NCBI RefSeq assembly: GCF_000374185.1
Contig: NZ_KB910518.1
Location: 4,822,530-4,886,529 of the forward strand
Direction: 5' to 3'
DNA from: Paenibacillus sp. HW567
Lineage (GTDB): Bacteria; Bacillota; Bacilli; Paenibacillales; Paenibacillaceae
DNA length: 64,000 bases
Position numbers and translations under genes: made by a program. Under the pieces are notes generated by a model. The model made no database searches. It was given only the letters and a program-made list of their open reading frames with translations, and had not been told where the DNA came from. Positions 18,184 through 27,194 of this stretch are shown one piece after another. How positions within the stretch are numbered: position 1 is the first letter of the stretch; each line of letters opens with the position of its first letter.

Positions 18184-18216
18184 AAGAACCCGGCAGAATC
18201 TGCCGGGTTCTTTTGG
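18184..18216. terminator. Bidirectional terminator
   Basis: A perfect stem of 14 bp (18184-18197 with 18198-18211) is followed by TTTT on the plus strand and a T-rich tail on the minus strand. It sits downstream of the NlpC/P60 gene and upstream of helD. Confidence 0.75.
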
Positions 18217-18242
18217 TATTCATCTTTTGATTGGGTGCTGGC

Positions 18243-19283
18243 CTATAAAATTCTGCGGGCGGTTACGAACCGCTTCTTCCACTGGCCATCGAAGGCCTCT
18301 ACATGCACGTTTAGTTTCGTGGAGTACGTATGCAGAAGTTGATTGTTCCCCGCGTATATCGCTACATGACCGATGTTCAAGCCGCGGGCGCTGAAGAACA
18401 GCAGATCTCCCGGACGCAGCTCATTCAGCCCTACCTCCCTGCCCTCCTTCGCCTGATCATAGGATGCGCGGGGGAGCTTAATGGACAAGATATCCTCGAA
18501 TACGCGCTTCACAAAGGAAGAGCAGTCGAAGGTTGCGGTCTGGTCAGTTGAAGCGCCGAATTCATACGGTGTGCCGAGGAAGGTCTTGCCGTAAGCAATC
18601 AGCGCCTCCGCTTGCTTGTCCGCGAGCAAAGTGCTGGTGTAATCGGTATATTGCGGTTTGGCTGAGATGTAGCCTGTCTGGTTGTCTCCGGTTCTCACCT
18701 TCAGCCACAGCGCATCGGCAACGCTCTCCACATGCACCTTCGTACCTGCGGAGAGCAGCTCCGGGCTAACAGGATTACTCTTCGCATCCGGCAAGCTGCG
18801 CAGGTTGACTCCACGGAGAATCGAGGTTTCATAAGTAATCCCGGAGGAGATTTGCACAGATTGGGTGCTCGGCACCCAGTCTACCTTACTGCCCAAGGCC
18901 TCGCTGACGAAGCGCAGCGGGATCAATGCCGAATTTCCGGCAATTTGGCCGGGAACCTCCACGCTCAGTGTCCGCCCGTTCAAATCCGCAGTCAGCGCCC
19001 CGATACGGTAGGTAAGCGTGGTATCCGCCTTGGTTGCGGTGACGATTTTGTCCGCGTTGTTCCAGATCAGCTTGGCCCCTTGCGCTTCGAACAATCCGCG
19101 CATCGGCACGAGCACTGTCCCGTTCAGGTTCAGCGGCGGCACTCCGGGCTCAAGCCGCTGTCCGTCCAGATAGACGGAGATCGTCCGGGCTTCGGCCTGC
19201 GGCCGGGCATCTGCATGGATAACGCCGGAGGAACAGAGTGTGAGGGTTAGCAGAGACAGAAGTGCAGCATTTCGCTTAATCAT
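18243..19283 (-). CDS. Secreted NlpC/P60 peptidase with stalk and SH3 domains
   Basis: This 346-residue exported cell-wall hydrolase has a signal peptide (about 1-25), a copper-amine-oxidase N-terminal-like stalk domain (about 35-150, with VLVPMRGLFEAQGAKLIWNN), an SH3b domain (about 155-205) and a C-terminal NlpC/P60 domain. The catalytic Cys is in FDCSSFVKR, with His in GHVAIY and LLHTYS. It probably cleaves peptidoglycan stem peptides outside the cell. ATG at 19283 follows AAGGTGATG. Stalk-P60 combinations are common in Paenibacillus. Confidence 0.9.
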   Translation of the reverse strand: MIKRNAALLSLLTLTLCSSGVIHADARPQAEARTISVYLDGQRLEPGVPPLNLNGTVLVPMRGLFEAQGAKLIWNNADKIVTATKADTTLTYRIGALTADLNGRTLSVEVPGQIAGNSALIPLRFVSEALGSKVDWVPSTQSVQISSGITYETSILRGVNLRSLPDAKSNPVSPELLSAGTKVHVESVADALWLKVRTGDNQTGYISAKPQYTDYTSTLLADKQAEALIAYGKTFLGTPYEFGASTDQTATFDCSSFVKRVFEDILSIKLPRASYDQAKEGREVGLNELRPGDLLFFSARGLNIGHVAIYAGNNQLLHTYSTKLNVHVEAFDGQWKKRFVTARRIL

Positions 19284-19371
19284 ATGTTCATCACCTTGTA
19301 TATAGATTTACTCCTACACAGTTGGACGAAGCATACGCAAAATGGTTTTGTGGTAATTCATGGTAACCCAG

Positions 19372-20763
19372 TTACACATCCACGGATTGCCGGCTCTGCA
19401 CTGAAGCTTTATGGTCCTCTTCCCGCTTTCTTCGATTTACCGAATACAAAGCCAATAAAAGAAAAAACCATACAGGTGTCAGCAATAAGGCCGGGCGTGT
19501 ATCTTTTGCAAATAGCATGATTATAAGGATGATTGCAAACAACGCCAGGACAACGTAATTAATAAACGGGGTGAAGGGAGCTTTAAATTTCGATTTTGCC
19601 TGTAATTCCGGCTTCGTTCTCTTATACCGTAAATGGCAGATCAGAACGATACCCCACACCCATATAAAACAGATGGCACTGATCGTTGTCACGATGCCAA
19701 AGGCTTGCCCCGGAATAAGCTTGCTCAATAGAGCTCCCACGGATAGGACAAGCGTAGATGTTAATAACGCGCTGCTGGGTACATGATTTTTATTCAGCTT
19801 TGCAAAACTGGCTGGAGCCTGGTTATTCCTGCCCAAATTATATAGAATCCGGCTTGTTGAGAACATCCCGCTGTTACAAGCGGAAGCGGCTGAAGTTAAT
19901 ACGACAAAATTAATAATTCCCGCGGCAATCGGTATCCCCACTAAACTGAATGTTTTAACAAAAGGACTTTCTGACGGATTCAGCTCTGTCCACGGATTAA
20001 TGCATAATAAGGCAATAATTGCCCCAACGTAGAAGAAAAGAATTCTTAAAGGGATTTTATTGATGGCCGATGGAATATTTTTTTCCGGATTAGCTGTTTC
20101 TGCTGCCGATACCCCCACTAATTCCACACCCACAAAGGCAAACACAACCATCTGGAAGGAAAGCAGAAAACCGGAAATTCCGTTCGGAAATATTCCTCCA
20201 TGACCCCAAATGTTTTTTAGCGTAACCGCTCCTGCATCTGTTTTGAAGCCGATGACCAGCAAAACAACCCCAATGGCAATTAATGCGAGGATAGTCACTA
20301 CCTTAATTAGCGCAAACCAGAATTCCAGTTCCCCGAAATTTTTTACCGTTAATAGATTTAGTCCCAATAAAATAATTAGACATATGACAGCAGGTATCCA
20401 TTGCGGGATATCAAACCAATATTGCACATATACCCCGACAGCGATAATATCAGCCATAGCCGTCATGATCCAGCAAAACCAATAGGTCCATCCGGTGATA
20501 AACGCTGCGCGCGGTCCAAGATAATCTTCGGCAATGTCCGTAAAAGATTGATATCCCGCTTTAGACAACAGGAGCTCCCCTAGCGCCCGCATCACGAAAA
20601 AAACAGCAATACCCACGATTAAATAAGCAAAAATAATGGACGGCCCCGCCAGTTGAATAGCTTTACCCGATCCCAGAAATAATCCGGTGCCAATCGTGCC
20701 GCCAATTGCAATAAGCTGAACATGCCGGTTCTCTAAATCTCTCTTTAGCTCCTGTTGTGCCAA
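19372..20763 (-). CDS. Amino-acid permease (APC/AAT family, CycA-like)
   Basis: This 463-residue permease has twelve predicted membrane segments and the amino-acid transporter signature ENRHVQLIAIGGTIGTGLFL near the N-terminus. It resembles D-alanine/D-serine/glycine and related permeases (YQSFTDIAEDYLGPRAAFIT, TGWTYWFCWIMTAMADIIAV). I start at TTG 20763, preceded by GGGGGAG; the longer reading frame adds 15 residues. The start lies inside the end of the small membrane gene at 20745-21026, implying translational coupling. Substrate is inferred only. Confidence 0.85.
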   Translation of the reverse strand: MAQQELKRDLENRHVQLIAIGGTIGTGLFLGSGKAIQLAGPSIIFAYLIVGIAVFFVMRALGELLLSKAGYQSFTDIAEDYLGPRAAFITGWTYWFCWIMTAMADIIAVGVYVQYWFDIPQWIPAVICLIILLGLNLLTVKNFGELEFWFALIKVVTILALIAIGVVLLVIGFKTDAGAVTLKNIWGHGGIFPNGISGFLLSFQMVVFAFVGVELVGVSAAETANPEKNIPSAINKIPLRILFFYVGAIIALLCINPWTELNPSESPFVKTFSLVGIPIAAGIINFVVLTSAASACNSGMFSTSRILYNLGRNNQAPASFAKLNKNHVPSSALLTSTLVLSVGALLSKLIPGQAFGIVTTISAICFIWVWGIVLICHLRYKRTKPELQAKSKFKAPFTPFINYVVLALFAIILIIMLFAKDTRPALLLTPVWFFLLLALYSVNRRKREEDHKASVQSRQSVDV

Positions 20764-21026
20764 GTGTAGCTCCCCCTCAATATTTCTTCCATGTGAAACA
20801 ATGAACAAGCCAAAATGCCAATAAAAAAAGAGATTGGATACGCTCCAATCTCCGGGTCATCAGAATAACAAATAATATATGCTATTCCGATGATTATCAG
20901 AATAACAAATAAATTATTCAGTACTCTTCTGTCCTTTTGCCTGAGATTGTGAACCCTTCGGCGCCGTGGAATTTCCACGGTCTCTCCAGAAGCTGCTCCT
21001 GCTATAGTGTGATCCATAGCAATCAT
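20745..21026 (-). CDS. Small two-helix membrane protein coupled to the permease
   Basis: This 93-residue protein has a basic N-terminal segment (PRRRRVHNLRQKDRR) and two membrane helices (about 42-62 and 69-87). It was not matched to a named family. Its last 19 bp overlap the permease start, and a sigma-A promoter lies 52 bp upstream, so the two genes are probably co-expressed. It could be an accessory subunit of the permease. No good ribosome binding site precedes its ATG. Confidence 0.6.
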   Translation of the reverse strand: MIAMDHTIAGAASGETVEIPRRRRVHNLRQKDRRVLNNLFVILIIIGIAYIICYSDDPEIGAYPISFFIGILACSLFHMEEILRGSYTWHNRS

Positions 21027-21077
21027 AGCTTGTGAATTATTAAGTTTTTAATGGTGTGCCGCTTTTAATTTTTTTCA

Positions 21078-21106
21078 ATACTAAACCTAGTTAAATGTTT
21101 TGTCAA
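21078..21106 (-). promoter_or_regulatory. Sigma-A-like promoter of permease operon
   Basis: On the minus strand TTGACA (21101-21106) and TAGTAT (21078-21083) are separated by 17 bp. Confidence 0.65.
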
Positions 21107-21141
21107 CGGCAATGAATACAATGGAAAGAATCCGGTGCCGA

Positions 21142-22329
21142 TTAATTTGCCATTTGTCCGGCCAGTCGCGGCTCCTTCATCTGTTCATGATCCGGCACAG
21201 AGCCGGATGCCGGCTGCAGCAATTGCATTACCGTCTGTGCGCAGCGTTCCGGCTTGTAGACAGGCTGCGGATTCAGTCTTTTTACTTTCCCGCAGCCGCT
21301 GCTCCCCGCGCTTTCGCCCGCAACCCGGTGGAACCATATGTCCAATGCATCCCCGGAAGCCAGCACTTCACCATATCCGCTTTTGACAAAATATTCGCAG
21401 TTTTTGGTTTCCTGCCCGGGCAGGGATTCAAAAAACAGCATCGGCAGCCCCTTAACCAACCCTTCGGTACAGGTCATACCGCCTGGCTTGGTAATCAGCA
21501 GGTCGGCTGCATCCATCCATTTGCTGATCTCGCGGGTATACCCGAGCACGATGATGTTGGGATGGTCAAAACGGGGATCATTCCGCAGCTTGGCGGCCAG
21601 TTTAGCGTTGCTTCCCACACAGCATACGATCTGCACACGCTCCTTCCAGGCGGCAAACCTGGCAATGAAATCCTCTTTGAATAACAGTCCCCAGCCGCCC
21701 CCCATCACAAACACGGTAGGCATATCCTTGATGGCCAGTTCTTTTCTTACAGTCTGTTTGTCCCGGACGTTCCAGAAATCGGGGTGCACCGGAATGCCCG
21801 TCGCCTGAACAGCTTCCGGCTTAATGCCGCGCTCGATCAGTAAAGCGCGCACTTCCGGCGCGGATACGAGGTAGTGATCCACTCCGGGCGTAATCCATGA
21901 ACTGTGCGCATCATAATCGGTAATCACCGTGTAGAGCGGAATGTCCATGCCGGACCTCTTCAGCCTGGAAATGATTGCGCTGGGAATGGGATGCGTACAG
22001 ATGATCAGGTCGGGCTGCAACTGTTCTATGATCTGGGCCGTTTGATGATAGAACATTGTGTGCAGCGCCATCCAGGAGAAGCGACCGACCGGCTTTTCAG
22101 ATTTCATGCGGTACATCATGCCGACCAGGGCCGGACTTGTATTCACAGCCGTTCGATATGCGGACAAAATTAAAGGAGCCGCGGTAGGATTTAAAAAAGA
22201 GCCCAGCTCCATCACCTTCGTTCGAATGTTCCGGTCCATCTTTTTTAATCCGGCAGCCAGAGCGTAACCAGCCTGAGTATGACCGCTTCCGAATCCCTCC
22301 GAGAGAATCAGCACTCTTGTTTTGCGCAT
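21142..22329 (-). CDS. MGDG synthase/UgtP-like glycosyltransferase
   Basis: This protein of about 395 residues belongs to GT28/MGDG-synthase-type enzymes that glycosylate diacylglycerol or related lipid acceptors. The N-terminal MGDG_synth segment is ILSEGFGSGHTQAGYALA; the C-terminal sugar-nucleotide site includes VFVMGGGWGLLF and LLITKPGGMTCTEGLVKGLP. The C-terminal ~50 residues are low-conservation and Pro-rich. Starts at 22329 or 22338 are possible; AAGGAG lies upstream. It would act at the membrane in glycolipid synthesis; donor and acceptor are inferred. Confidence 0.82.
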   Translation of the reverse strand: MRKTRVLILSEGFGSGHTQAGYALAAGLKKMDRNIRTKVMELGSFLNPTAAPLILSAYRTAVNTSPALVGMMYRMKSEKPVGRFSWMALHTMFYHQTAQIIEQLQPDLIICTHPIPSAIISRLKRSGMDIPLYTVITDYDAHSSWITPGVDHYLVSAPEVRALLIERGIKPEAVQATGIPVHPDFWNVRDKQTVRKELAIKDMPTVFVMGGGWGLLFKEDFIARFAAWKERVQIVCCVGSNAKLAAKLRNDPRFDHPNIIVLGYTREISKWMDAADLLITKPGGMTCTEGLVKGLPMLFFESLPGQETKNCEYFVKSGYGEVLASGDALDIWFHRVAGESAGSSGCGKVKRLNPQPVYKPERCAQTVMQLLQPASGSVPDHEQMKEPRLAGQMAN

Positions 22330-22489
22330 CGTTATCATCTGCTCCTTATTATCCGCCGCCAATCGGGCAGCCTCATTTTTCCGTCAACCAACTCTTTTTC
22401 AAGTTTATTCCTTCTGCAGCGCAAACAAAATGGTCTGCGGACTGGTCCCGCGGCTGGACTTAAGTCGGGGAGGAGGACGGAACGCATCT

Positions 22490-22521
22490 TTAGCCGTACA
22501 GATGATCATCCGTACGGCTAA
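22490..22521. repeat. 32-bp near-perfect palindrome
   Basis: The outer arms (22490-22499 and 22512-22521, 10 bp) and inner palindrome GATGATCATC (22501-22510) are perfect. The only mismatch is between 22500 and 22511. It lies between the divergent glycosyltransferase and HTH-ATPase genes; an operator or a terminator without T-tract are possible. Confidence 0.6.
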
Positions 22522-22650
22522 TATCGTTTGACTCTCCTGCAAAGCTTTTTGGCAGCGATGTTATCGGATTTAATGTTGATTTTTTTCTTTTTGAAGTGTC
22601 ATTTTCTTTTTCTGGAGTATGTAATTATCATATTTATTTACATACGTTTA

Positions 22651-22676
22651 ATTACGTAATATAATAATTACGTAAT
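22651..22676 (+). promoter_or_regulatory. Twin ATTACGTAAT palindromes, candidate ArsR-type operator
   Basis: Perfect 10-bp palindromes lie at 22651-22660 and 22667-22676, centres 16 bp apart, in an AT-rich stretch directly upstream of the HTH-ATPase gene. ArsR-family proteins often bind such repeats in their own promoters, so autoregulation is plausible. Confidence 0.5.
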
Positions 22677-22762
22677 ACCGTAATAACATTACAAGTAAAG
22701 GTTGGTGACCCCAAATCGTATCTCGTGACTTAAGTAGTGAAATTGATTTACTGAAAAAGCAA

Positions 22763-23812
22763 ATGGCGGACCTTCAACAAGTAGTTCATCAGTTTCTTTT
22801 AGAACGAAAACCAGCAATGAATCTTCCTGAGACTAAACATAAAGATTCAGTTAATGAGGAAATTGACCCAAGTGCTATTTTTTATTCCGGTCATCTTTAT
22901 CTAAACGGACAACGGGTTAGATGGGAACCGCAAGAACGCCGAATGCAACAATTACTTGGAATAAACAGCGAGAAAGCCGCAAAAGTTCTAGCTGCACTTG
23001 GCAATAAGCAACGATTAGACATATTAAGATCTGTTCTTAATGAACCTCTTTCTGGCTCAGAACTTGTTGACCGTTTAAACATGGGTACAACTGGTCAACT
23101 TTACCATCATCTGAAGGCGTTACTAGGGGCAGATCTATTAGTCCAAGAACCCGGTGGAAAGTATGCCTTTCCTTCTCACCGTTGCCTTCCGCTTCTTTTG
23201 TTGTTAGCGTCTGTCGGTGACTTGCTGGATACCAGTGACTATATCGACATGATGGAAACACGTAATAATGCGGGGATGTATTTGGGGACACAACAGGACT
23301 TCGATATGCATCACCTTCTTTGGGCAGTTGTAGAAAACTCAATACTTGAGCATAAAGCAGGACAGTGCAGTGAAGTTGACATCTTCCTACATGGTGATGG
23401 AAGTGTCACTATTACGGATAACGGAAGAGGCATACCTGTTGGAGCACTTCCTGACACAGATATACCAGTTGTCCAATCTATTCTAACTGACGTCGATCGG
23501 TTTAATAGTAATGCGCCATTTCAAGTTCCTGGAGCCGAAAAGGGTATAAGCATTGCAGTAGTTAATGCACTTTCACTGAAACTCACAGTTGAAATTCGCC
23601 GTGACGGCAAGATTTTCCGGCAAGAATATAGGCATGGTGTTCCTCAGTCTGGTTTAATGACAGTGGGAATATCTAATGAATCCGGTACAAGTGTTACTTT
23701 TATGCCGGAACATGATTTGTTTGGAGTAGGTTTCGACCGTAGCAGACTGGATTTACGAAAAAATGAACTCACAACCGCTTACCCAAGTCTCTCCATCAAT
23801 ATTCATGATTAA
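22763..23812 (+). CDS. ArsR-type HTH fused to GyrB-like ATPase domain
   Basis: This protein of at least 349 residues joins an ArsR-type winged helix (about residues 70-135: AKVLAALGNKQRLDILRSVL and GQLYHHLKALLGADLLVQ) to a GHKL ATPase domain (about 175-340). The ATPase part matches GyrB closely: MHHLLWAVVENSILEHKAG with the E-x3-N pattern, and VTITDNGRGIPVG as the Asp-x-Gly-x-Gly motif. An N-terminal coiled coil may continue back to about 22712; no standard start codon is seen there, and ATG 22763 lacks a ribosome binding site. A methyltransferase gene follows 29 bp later. Codon use is more AT-rich than flanking genes. The target is unknown. Confidence 0.7.
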   Translation: MADLQQVVHQFLLERKPAMNLPETKHKDSVNEEIDPSAIFYSGHLYLNGQRVRWEPQERRMQQLLGINSEKAAKVLAALGNKQRLDILRSVLNEPLSGSELVDRLNMGTTGQLYHHLKALLGADLLVQEPGGKYAFPSHRCLPLLLLLASVGDLLDTSDYIDMMETRNNAGMYLGTQQDFDMHHLLWAVVENSILEHKAGQCSEVDIFLHGDGSVTITDNGRGIPVGALPDTDIPVVQSILTDVDRFNSNAPFQVPGAEKGISIAVVNALSLKLTVEIRRDGKIFRQEYRHGVPQSGLMTVGISNESGTSVTFMPEHDLFGVGFDRSRLDLRKNELTTAYPSLSINIHD

Positions 23813-23841
23813 AGCATATTCAAAAGGAGGAATAATTATCT

Positions 23842-24546
23842 ATGACTACTGCTGAATCTATCCATAGTGTAGAGGATATTCTAAATATGCTTGACTCCTT
23901 CTTTAGAGAAGAAGGACAGTGGTGGGATAAATTTTATTCAGACAGAAATAAAGGCATCCCTTTTTTTGTAACCGCACCTGATGAAAACTTAGTTCAATAC
24001 TTTCATCAAGGACGTATCTTAACTGGAAGGGTTCTTGAATTAGGCTGTGGGGCTGGTAGAAATGCTATCTATATGGCTAAACATGGTTGCTTCGTTGATG
24101 CCATAGATATTTCTCAAGAAGCAATACACTGGGGAATAGAACGCGCTAAAACAGCTAATGTTGATATTAATTTTCTTTGCCAAAATATTTTCGACCTCAA
24201 AATTGAGTCGGAAATCTACGACTTTATTTATGACAGTGGATGTTTCCATCATATTTTACCGCATCGTAGAGTTAGCTTCCTCAATATGGTGATCAAAAGC
24301 CTGAAGCCGGGCGGGTATTTCGCCTTAACATGCTTTGCATTAGGAGACATGGGTGCAGACATGACGGATTGGGAAGTATATCGACAACGAAGCCTAAAAG
24401 GCGGATTAGGTTATACCGAAGAAAAAATTAAAGCCATCTTTAAGGACTTTGAATTAATTGAAATTAGACGTATGCAAAAAATCGAACAACCTAGCTCATT
24501 ATTTGGTGAATCCTTCTTATTGACAGCGTTATTCAGGAAGAATTAA
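23842..24546 (+). CDS. Class I SAM-dependent methyltransferase
   Basis: This 234-residue methyltransferase has the SAM-binding motif I LELGCGAGRNAIYMA (about residue 65) and motif II FVDAIDISQEAI. The tail SSLFGESFLLTALFRKN is typical of thiopurine/UbiE-like methyltransferases. AAAGGAGG precedes ATG at 23842. It is probably co-transcribed with the HTH-ATPase gene 29 bp upstream. The substrate is unknown; AT-rich composition matches that gene, suggesting joint transfer. Confidence 0.82.
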   Translation: MTTAESIHSVEDILNMLDSFFREEGQWWDKFYSDRNKGIPFFVTAPDENLVQYFHQGRILTGRVLELGCGAGRNAIYMAKHGCFVDAIDISQEAIHWGIERAKTANVDINFLCQNIFDLKIESEIYDFIYDSGCFHHILPHRRVSFLNMVIKSLKPGGYFALTCFALGDMGADMTDWEVYRQRSLKGGLGYTEEKIKAIFKDFELIEIRRMQKIEQPSSLFGESFLLTALFRKN

Positions 24547-24712
24547 CTTAAAACCCGAGCTATACTGGTCCACATGCTGCTTCGGCAAGGAGCGATTATA
24601 ATAGCCGGGTACATATTTGTTAGTGATTACCTGAACGCCTTCCCTCTCAGGCCCCGTGAAAATAGAGCTTACCCCCCGGTCCGCACGTAATTCAAGGTAT
24701 ATATCTTAATAA

Positions 24713-24755
24713 AAAACAAGGCATTTGAGGTCGCGCCTCGGATGCCTTGTTGTTA
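24713..24755 (-). terminator. Intrinsic terminator of the yidC locus
   Basis: ACAAGGCAT (24716-24725) pairs with ATGCCTTGT (24742-24750), with an inner TGAGG/CCTC stem. On the minus strand a TTTTTTA tail follows. Confidence 0.8.
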
Positions 24756-24783
24756 GTATTGTTGTATGACTGGTTCAACTTTA

Positions 24784-25622
24784 TTAATCTTCTACACCGA
24801 TGGGTAGGTTTTTACCCGCTACATTTGGCTTCTTGTACAATTTATTGAGTAAGATTGTTTGCACGATAATGAATATGCCGCCAACCGCCCAATATAACGG
24901 TAACGCGGCGGGCATCTGAAAAGCAAATATACCCATCATGACCGGTGACAACAATCCGATAAAAGCCATTTGGTTATTTTGATTTTGCTGATTCTGCGCT
25001 GAAACGGATTGAGACACGCGGAACTGAACGTAATACACTGCAGCGGCAATAAGCGGTAAAATCATATCTGTTTTGCCCAAGCTGAACCACAGAAAATCGT
25101 GAGCTGCAATCTCTGGGGTACGACAAGGGCGTAGTAAAATGCGAGGGTGATCGGCCATTGGAGAAGCATTGGTAAACATCCCATGTTTAAGGGATTAAAT
25201 TGATGCTTCTGGTAGAGCTGCATCATCTCGTCTTGCTGCTGTTTTTTTGCATCGCTGCTTACGTCGTCCTTATACTTCTCCTTAAGTGCAGTTAACTCCG
25301 GCTGAAGGACGGCCATCTTTTCTTTCATATCCATTTGTTTCTTGGTTTGATTCATCATAAGCGGCATGATCGCAAGTCTGATGATGAAGGTCATCAGCAC
25401 GATTGATAATCCGTAGTTTCCGTGAAATGCATTCGCAAAGAATTGGATCAAGAGTGAAAAGGGATAAATAAAAAAGTGGTTAAGTATCCCTGGTGAATCG
25501 GCATTAATCGAGTTGGATTGGGCTGCTGCCGAACACCCGCTGAGCACAATGATCGGAATAATCCCAATCAACATAACGAGAATGGGCTTCGCCCATTTTT
25601 GGAGCAATACAATCTTTTTCAT
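24784..25622 (-). pseudogene. yidC: YidC/OxaA-type membrane insertase, frameshifted
   Basis: The locus encodes a lipoprotein-type membrane insertase in two frames. The first part (25622 to about 25130) has the signal and lipobox IVLSGCS, the YidC helix MTFIIRLAIMPLMMNQTKKQ and GCLPMLLQWPITLAFYYAL. The second part continues as RTPEIAAHDFLWFSLGKTD and three membrane helices to 24784. One base is missing near 25110-25125; adding one C would restore ALVRTPEIA. The product would normally insert membrane proteins alongside Sec. The start ATG at 25622 follows GGGAGG. A true mutation or a sequencing error cannot be told apart here. Genomes often carry a second yidC. Confidence 0.85.
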
Positions 25623-25653
25623 CGTTGTCCTCCCTAATTGAAAGTATGGAATA

Positions 25654-25902
25654 TCAATGTAGGGAAGGACCATCGTCGTCTTCATCAGGCGCTTCTCTTC
25701 GTCTGACGGTACGTACTATCCACCGCTGAATACTGCTCGGTTGCGACAGTCTGACAGCCACAAACCAAGTTGAACCGGCTGCAGCAATTTCATGATTCCA
25801 GTGTATCTTCTGTAAGGAAATATAGGTGTATGGAATTAACACTATAGAAGAGATGAGAGCGATTGTGAATGCCAATTGAATCAAATCATAAATATGCTCC
25901 AG
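25654..25902 (-). CDS. Small membrane protein upstream of yidC
   Basis: The protein of about 82 residues has an N-terminal membrane helix (LIQLAFTIALISSIVLIPYTY) and a charged tail (RREAPDEDDDG). A GGAGG at 25911-25916 is correctly spaced only for a CTG codon at 25902 (reading as MEHIYDLIQLAF); the first conventional start is TTG at 25884. It sits 31 bp upstream of yidC in the same direction, so it may be an accessory of the insertase. No family was recognised. Confidence 0.45.
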   Translation of the reverse strand: MEHIYDLIQLAFTIALISSIVLIPYTYISLQKIHWNHEIAAAGSTWFVAVRLSQPSSIQRWIVRTVRRREAPDEDDDGPSLH

Positions 25903-25990
25903 TCAAGTTCACCTCCGTAAGAGCCGTATGGGAAAAATTTGAATATTGATTATACGTCACAAAAACTGTGTGGTTTCACTAACCTGCCTG

Positions 25991-26983
25991 TTACCACGCT
26001 TTCTTCAATGTAAATAGAATATAGATCGTATCAATTTTATGGGATTCTTCCAATACCCACGAGGTTTGGGTTAAAATTCGCTGCAACCCCTCAAGCCCAA
26101 GATATCGGATTTGCACGCCAATAAACTCTGTAAAGCCCAGGTATCCCGGATTTACATGCACCCTGTCGAAAATTAATGAACCCGTGACCCGGGCATCCGC
26201 CGGGGAGTTGATAAAGAAATGGTTTAAATTTTCAATGATAGCTGAATCCGAACCGTACTCAAAAAGACCGCCTTCCGATGAACAGAGCTGAATCCAGCCG
26301 GAACGTTCTAAACTCAGCTTTAGCAGCGCCTCCGGTTGGCTCCAGTCATAATGAACAGTATTGAGGGTAATATCCAGACCATGGAAGCGCTCCCCGGGCT
26401 GCTGCAAAACGTCGATGCACCGTTTAGCATAATTGGGGCCGTAGAGATCAATGTCTAAGATGTTGATCTCAATTTTCCGTCTCTTGAGTAATTCCGGGTC
26501 ACATTCCTGAATTAGAATCAGGGTGTTAATGCTGTCGGTGGCAGCCCCTCCAGCGATATTGAAGAAGCAAAGATTCCGTTCAGGGAATTGCTTGAGCTGA
26601 GGCAGCAAATTTTTCGACTGAAGCCGGCATAAATCCCTCAGCCTGATCCGAAGTCCCATGAAAGAGGTTTGCTTCACCGCCCACTTGTCCCGGAAGCCTA
26701 ATTTTATCTCCCGGCTTAAGCCGGAGCCAAGCTTATACAGCAAAGTACGCATGCCGCTGAGGTAGGAATTGTCCACATTCGACATTTTCACAAAGAGGTT
26801 TCGGATAAAGCCAGGCATCTTCTTTAATGCTTCAATGCTCCGGGCTGACTTGAGGCAGCTTAAATGATATGCCTGTTCATCAATACTTGCGTTGAAAAGG
26901 GGATGAGTAATATCCAGGACCGGTAATTGAATTTCATCGTCGAAAGCCGCATAGAGAATTCGTTGATTATGATTTGCATTCAT
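25991..26983 (-). CDS. Putative class I methyltransferase-like protein
   Basis: This 330-residue protein was not matched to a named family. A Rossmann-like FFNIAGGAATDSINTLI followed by INILDIDLYGP suggests a SAM-dependent methyltransferase fold, and the tail SHKIDTIYILFTLKKAW agrees. Upstream is a helical N-terminal domain of about 130 residues. ATG 26983 or TTG 26992 can serve as start after GAGGTGAAG. It has no operon partners. The assignment to methyltransferases is an inference. Confidence 0.55.
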   Translation of the reverse strand: MNANHNQRILYAAFDDEIQLPVLDITHPLFNASIDEQAYHLSCLKSARSIEALKKMPGFIRNLFVKMSNVDNSYLSGMRTLLYKLGSGLSREIKLGFRDKWAVKQTSFMGLRIRLRDLCRLQSKNLLPQLKQFPERNLCFFNIAGGAATDSINTLILIQECDPELLKRRKIEINILDIDLYGPNYAKRCIDVLQQPGERFHGLDITLNTVHYDWSQPEALLKLSLERSGWIQLCSSEGGLFEYGSDSAIIENLNHFFINSPADARVTGSLIFDRVHVNPGYLGFTEFIGVQIRYLGLEGLQRILTQTSWVLEESHKIDTIYILFTLKKAW

Positions 26984-27124
26984 GGTTTTCAACTTCACCT
27001 CACGTGAACGGATTTTCAGTAGGCCGGATTACCAAGCTTTATCCGTAGTATAAAGGATACTGGCGTATGCATTACCCGTCTGATGATGGATTTATCCCTC
27101 CATCCTGAGACCGAAAAAGAACAG

Positions 27125-27163
27125 CAAAAAACGAAGAAGCACCCCTTACGGCTACTCCTTCGT
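27125..27163 (-). terminator. Terminator of hut operon
   Basis: On the minus strand ACGAAG pairs with CTTCGT (27158-27163 with 27131-27136), with further partial pairing inward, followed by a TTTTTT tract. It lies 30 bp beyond the last gene of the histidine operon. Confidence 0.7.
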
Positions 27164-27194
27164 CTGCTCTTCGCATTGACCTCAGGTCCAAGCC

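Larger units (their letters stand above)
22330..22762. other. Divergent intergenic region with operator-like palindromes
   Basis: Besides the 32-bp palindrome this region is AT-rich and contains two copies of the palindrome ATTACGTAAT, described separately. No gene was found. In-frame coding-like sequence extends the HTH-ATPase upstream from 22763 to about 22712 without an ATG, GTG or TTG. Confidence 0.5.
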
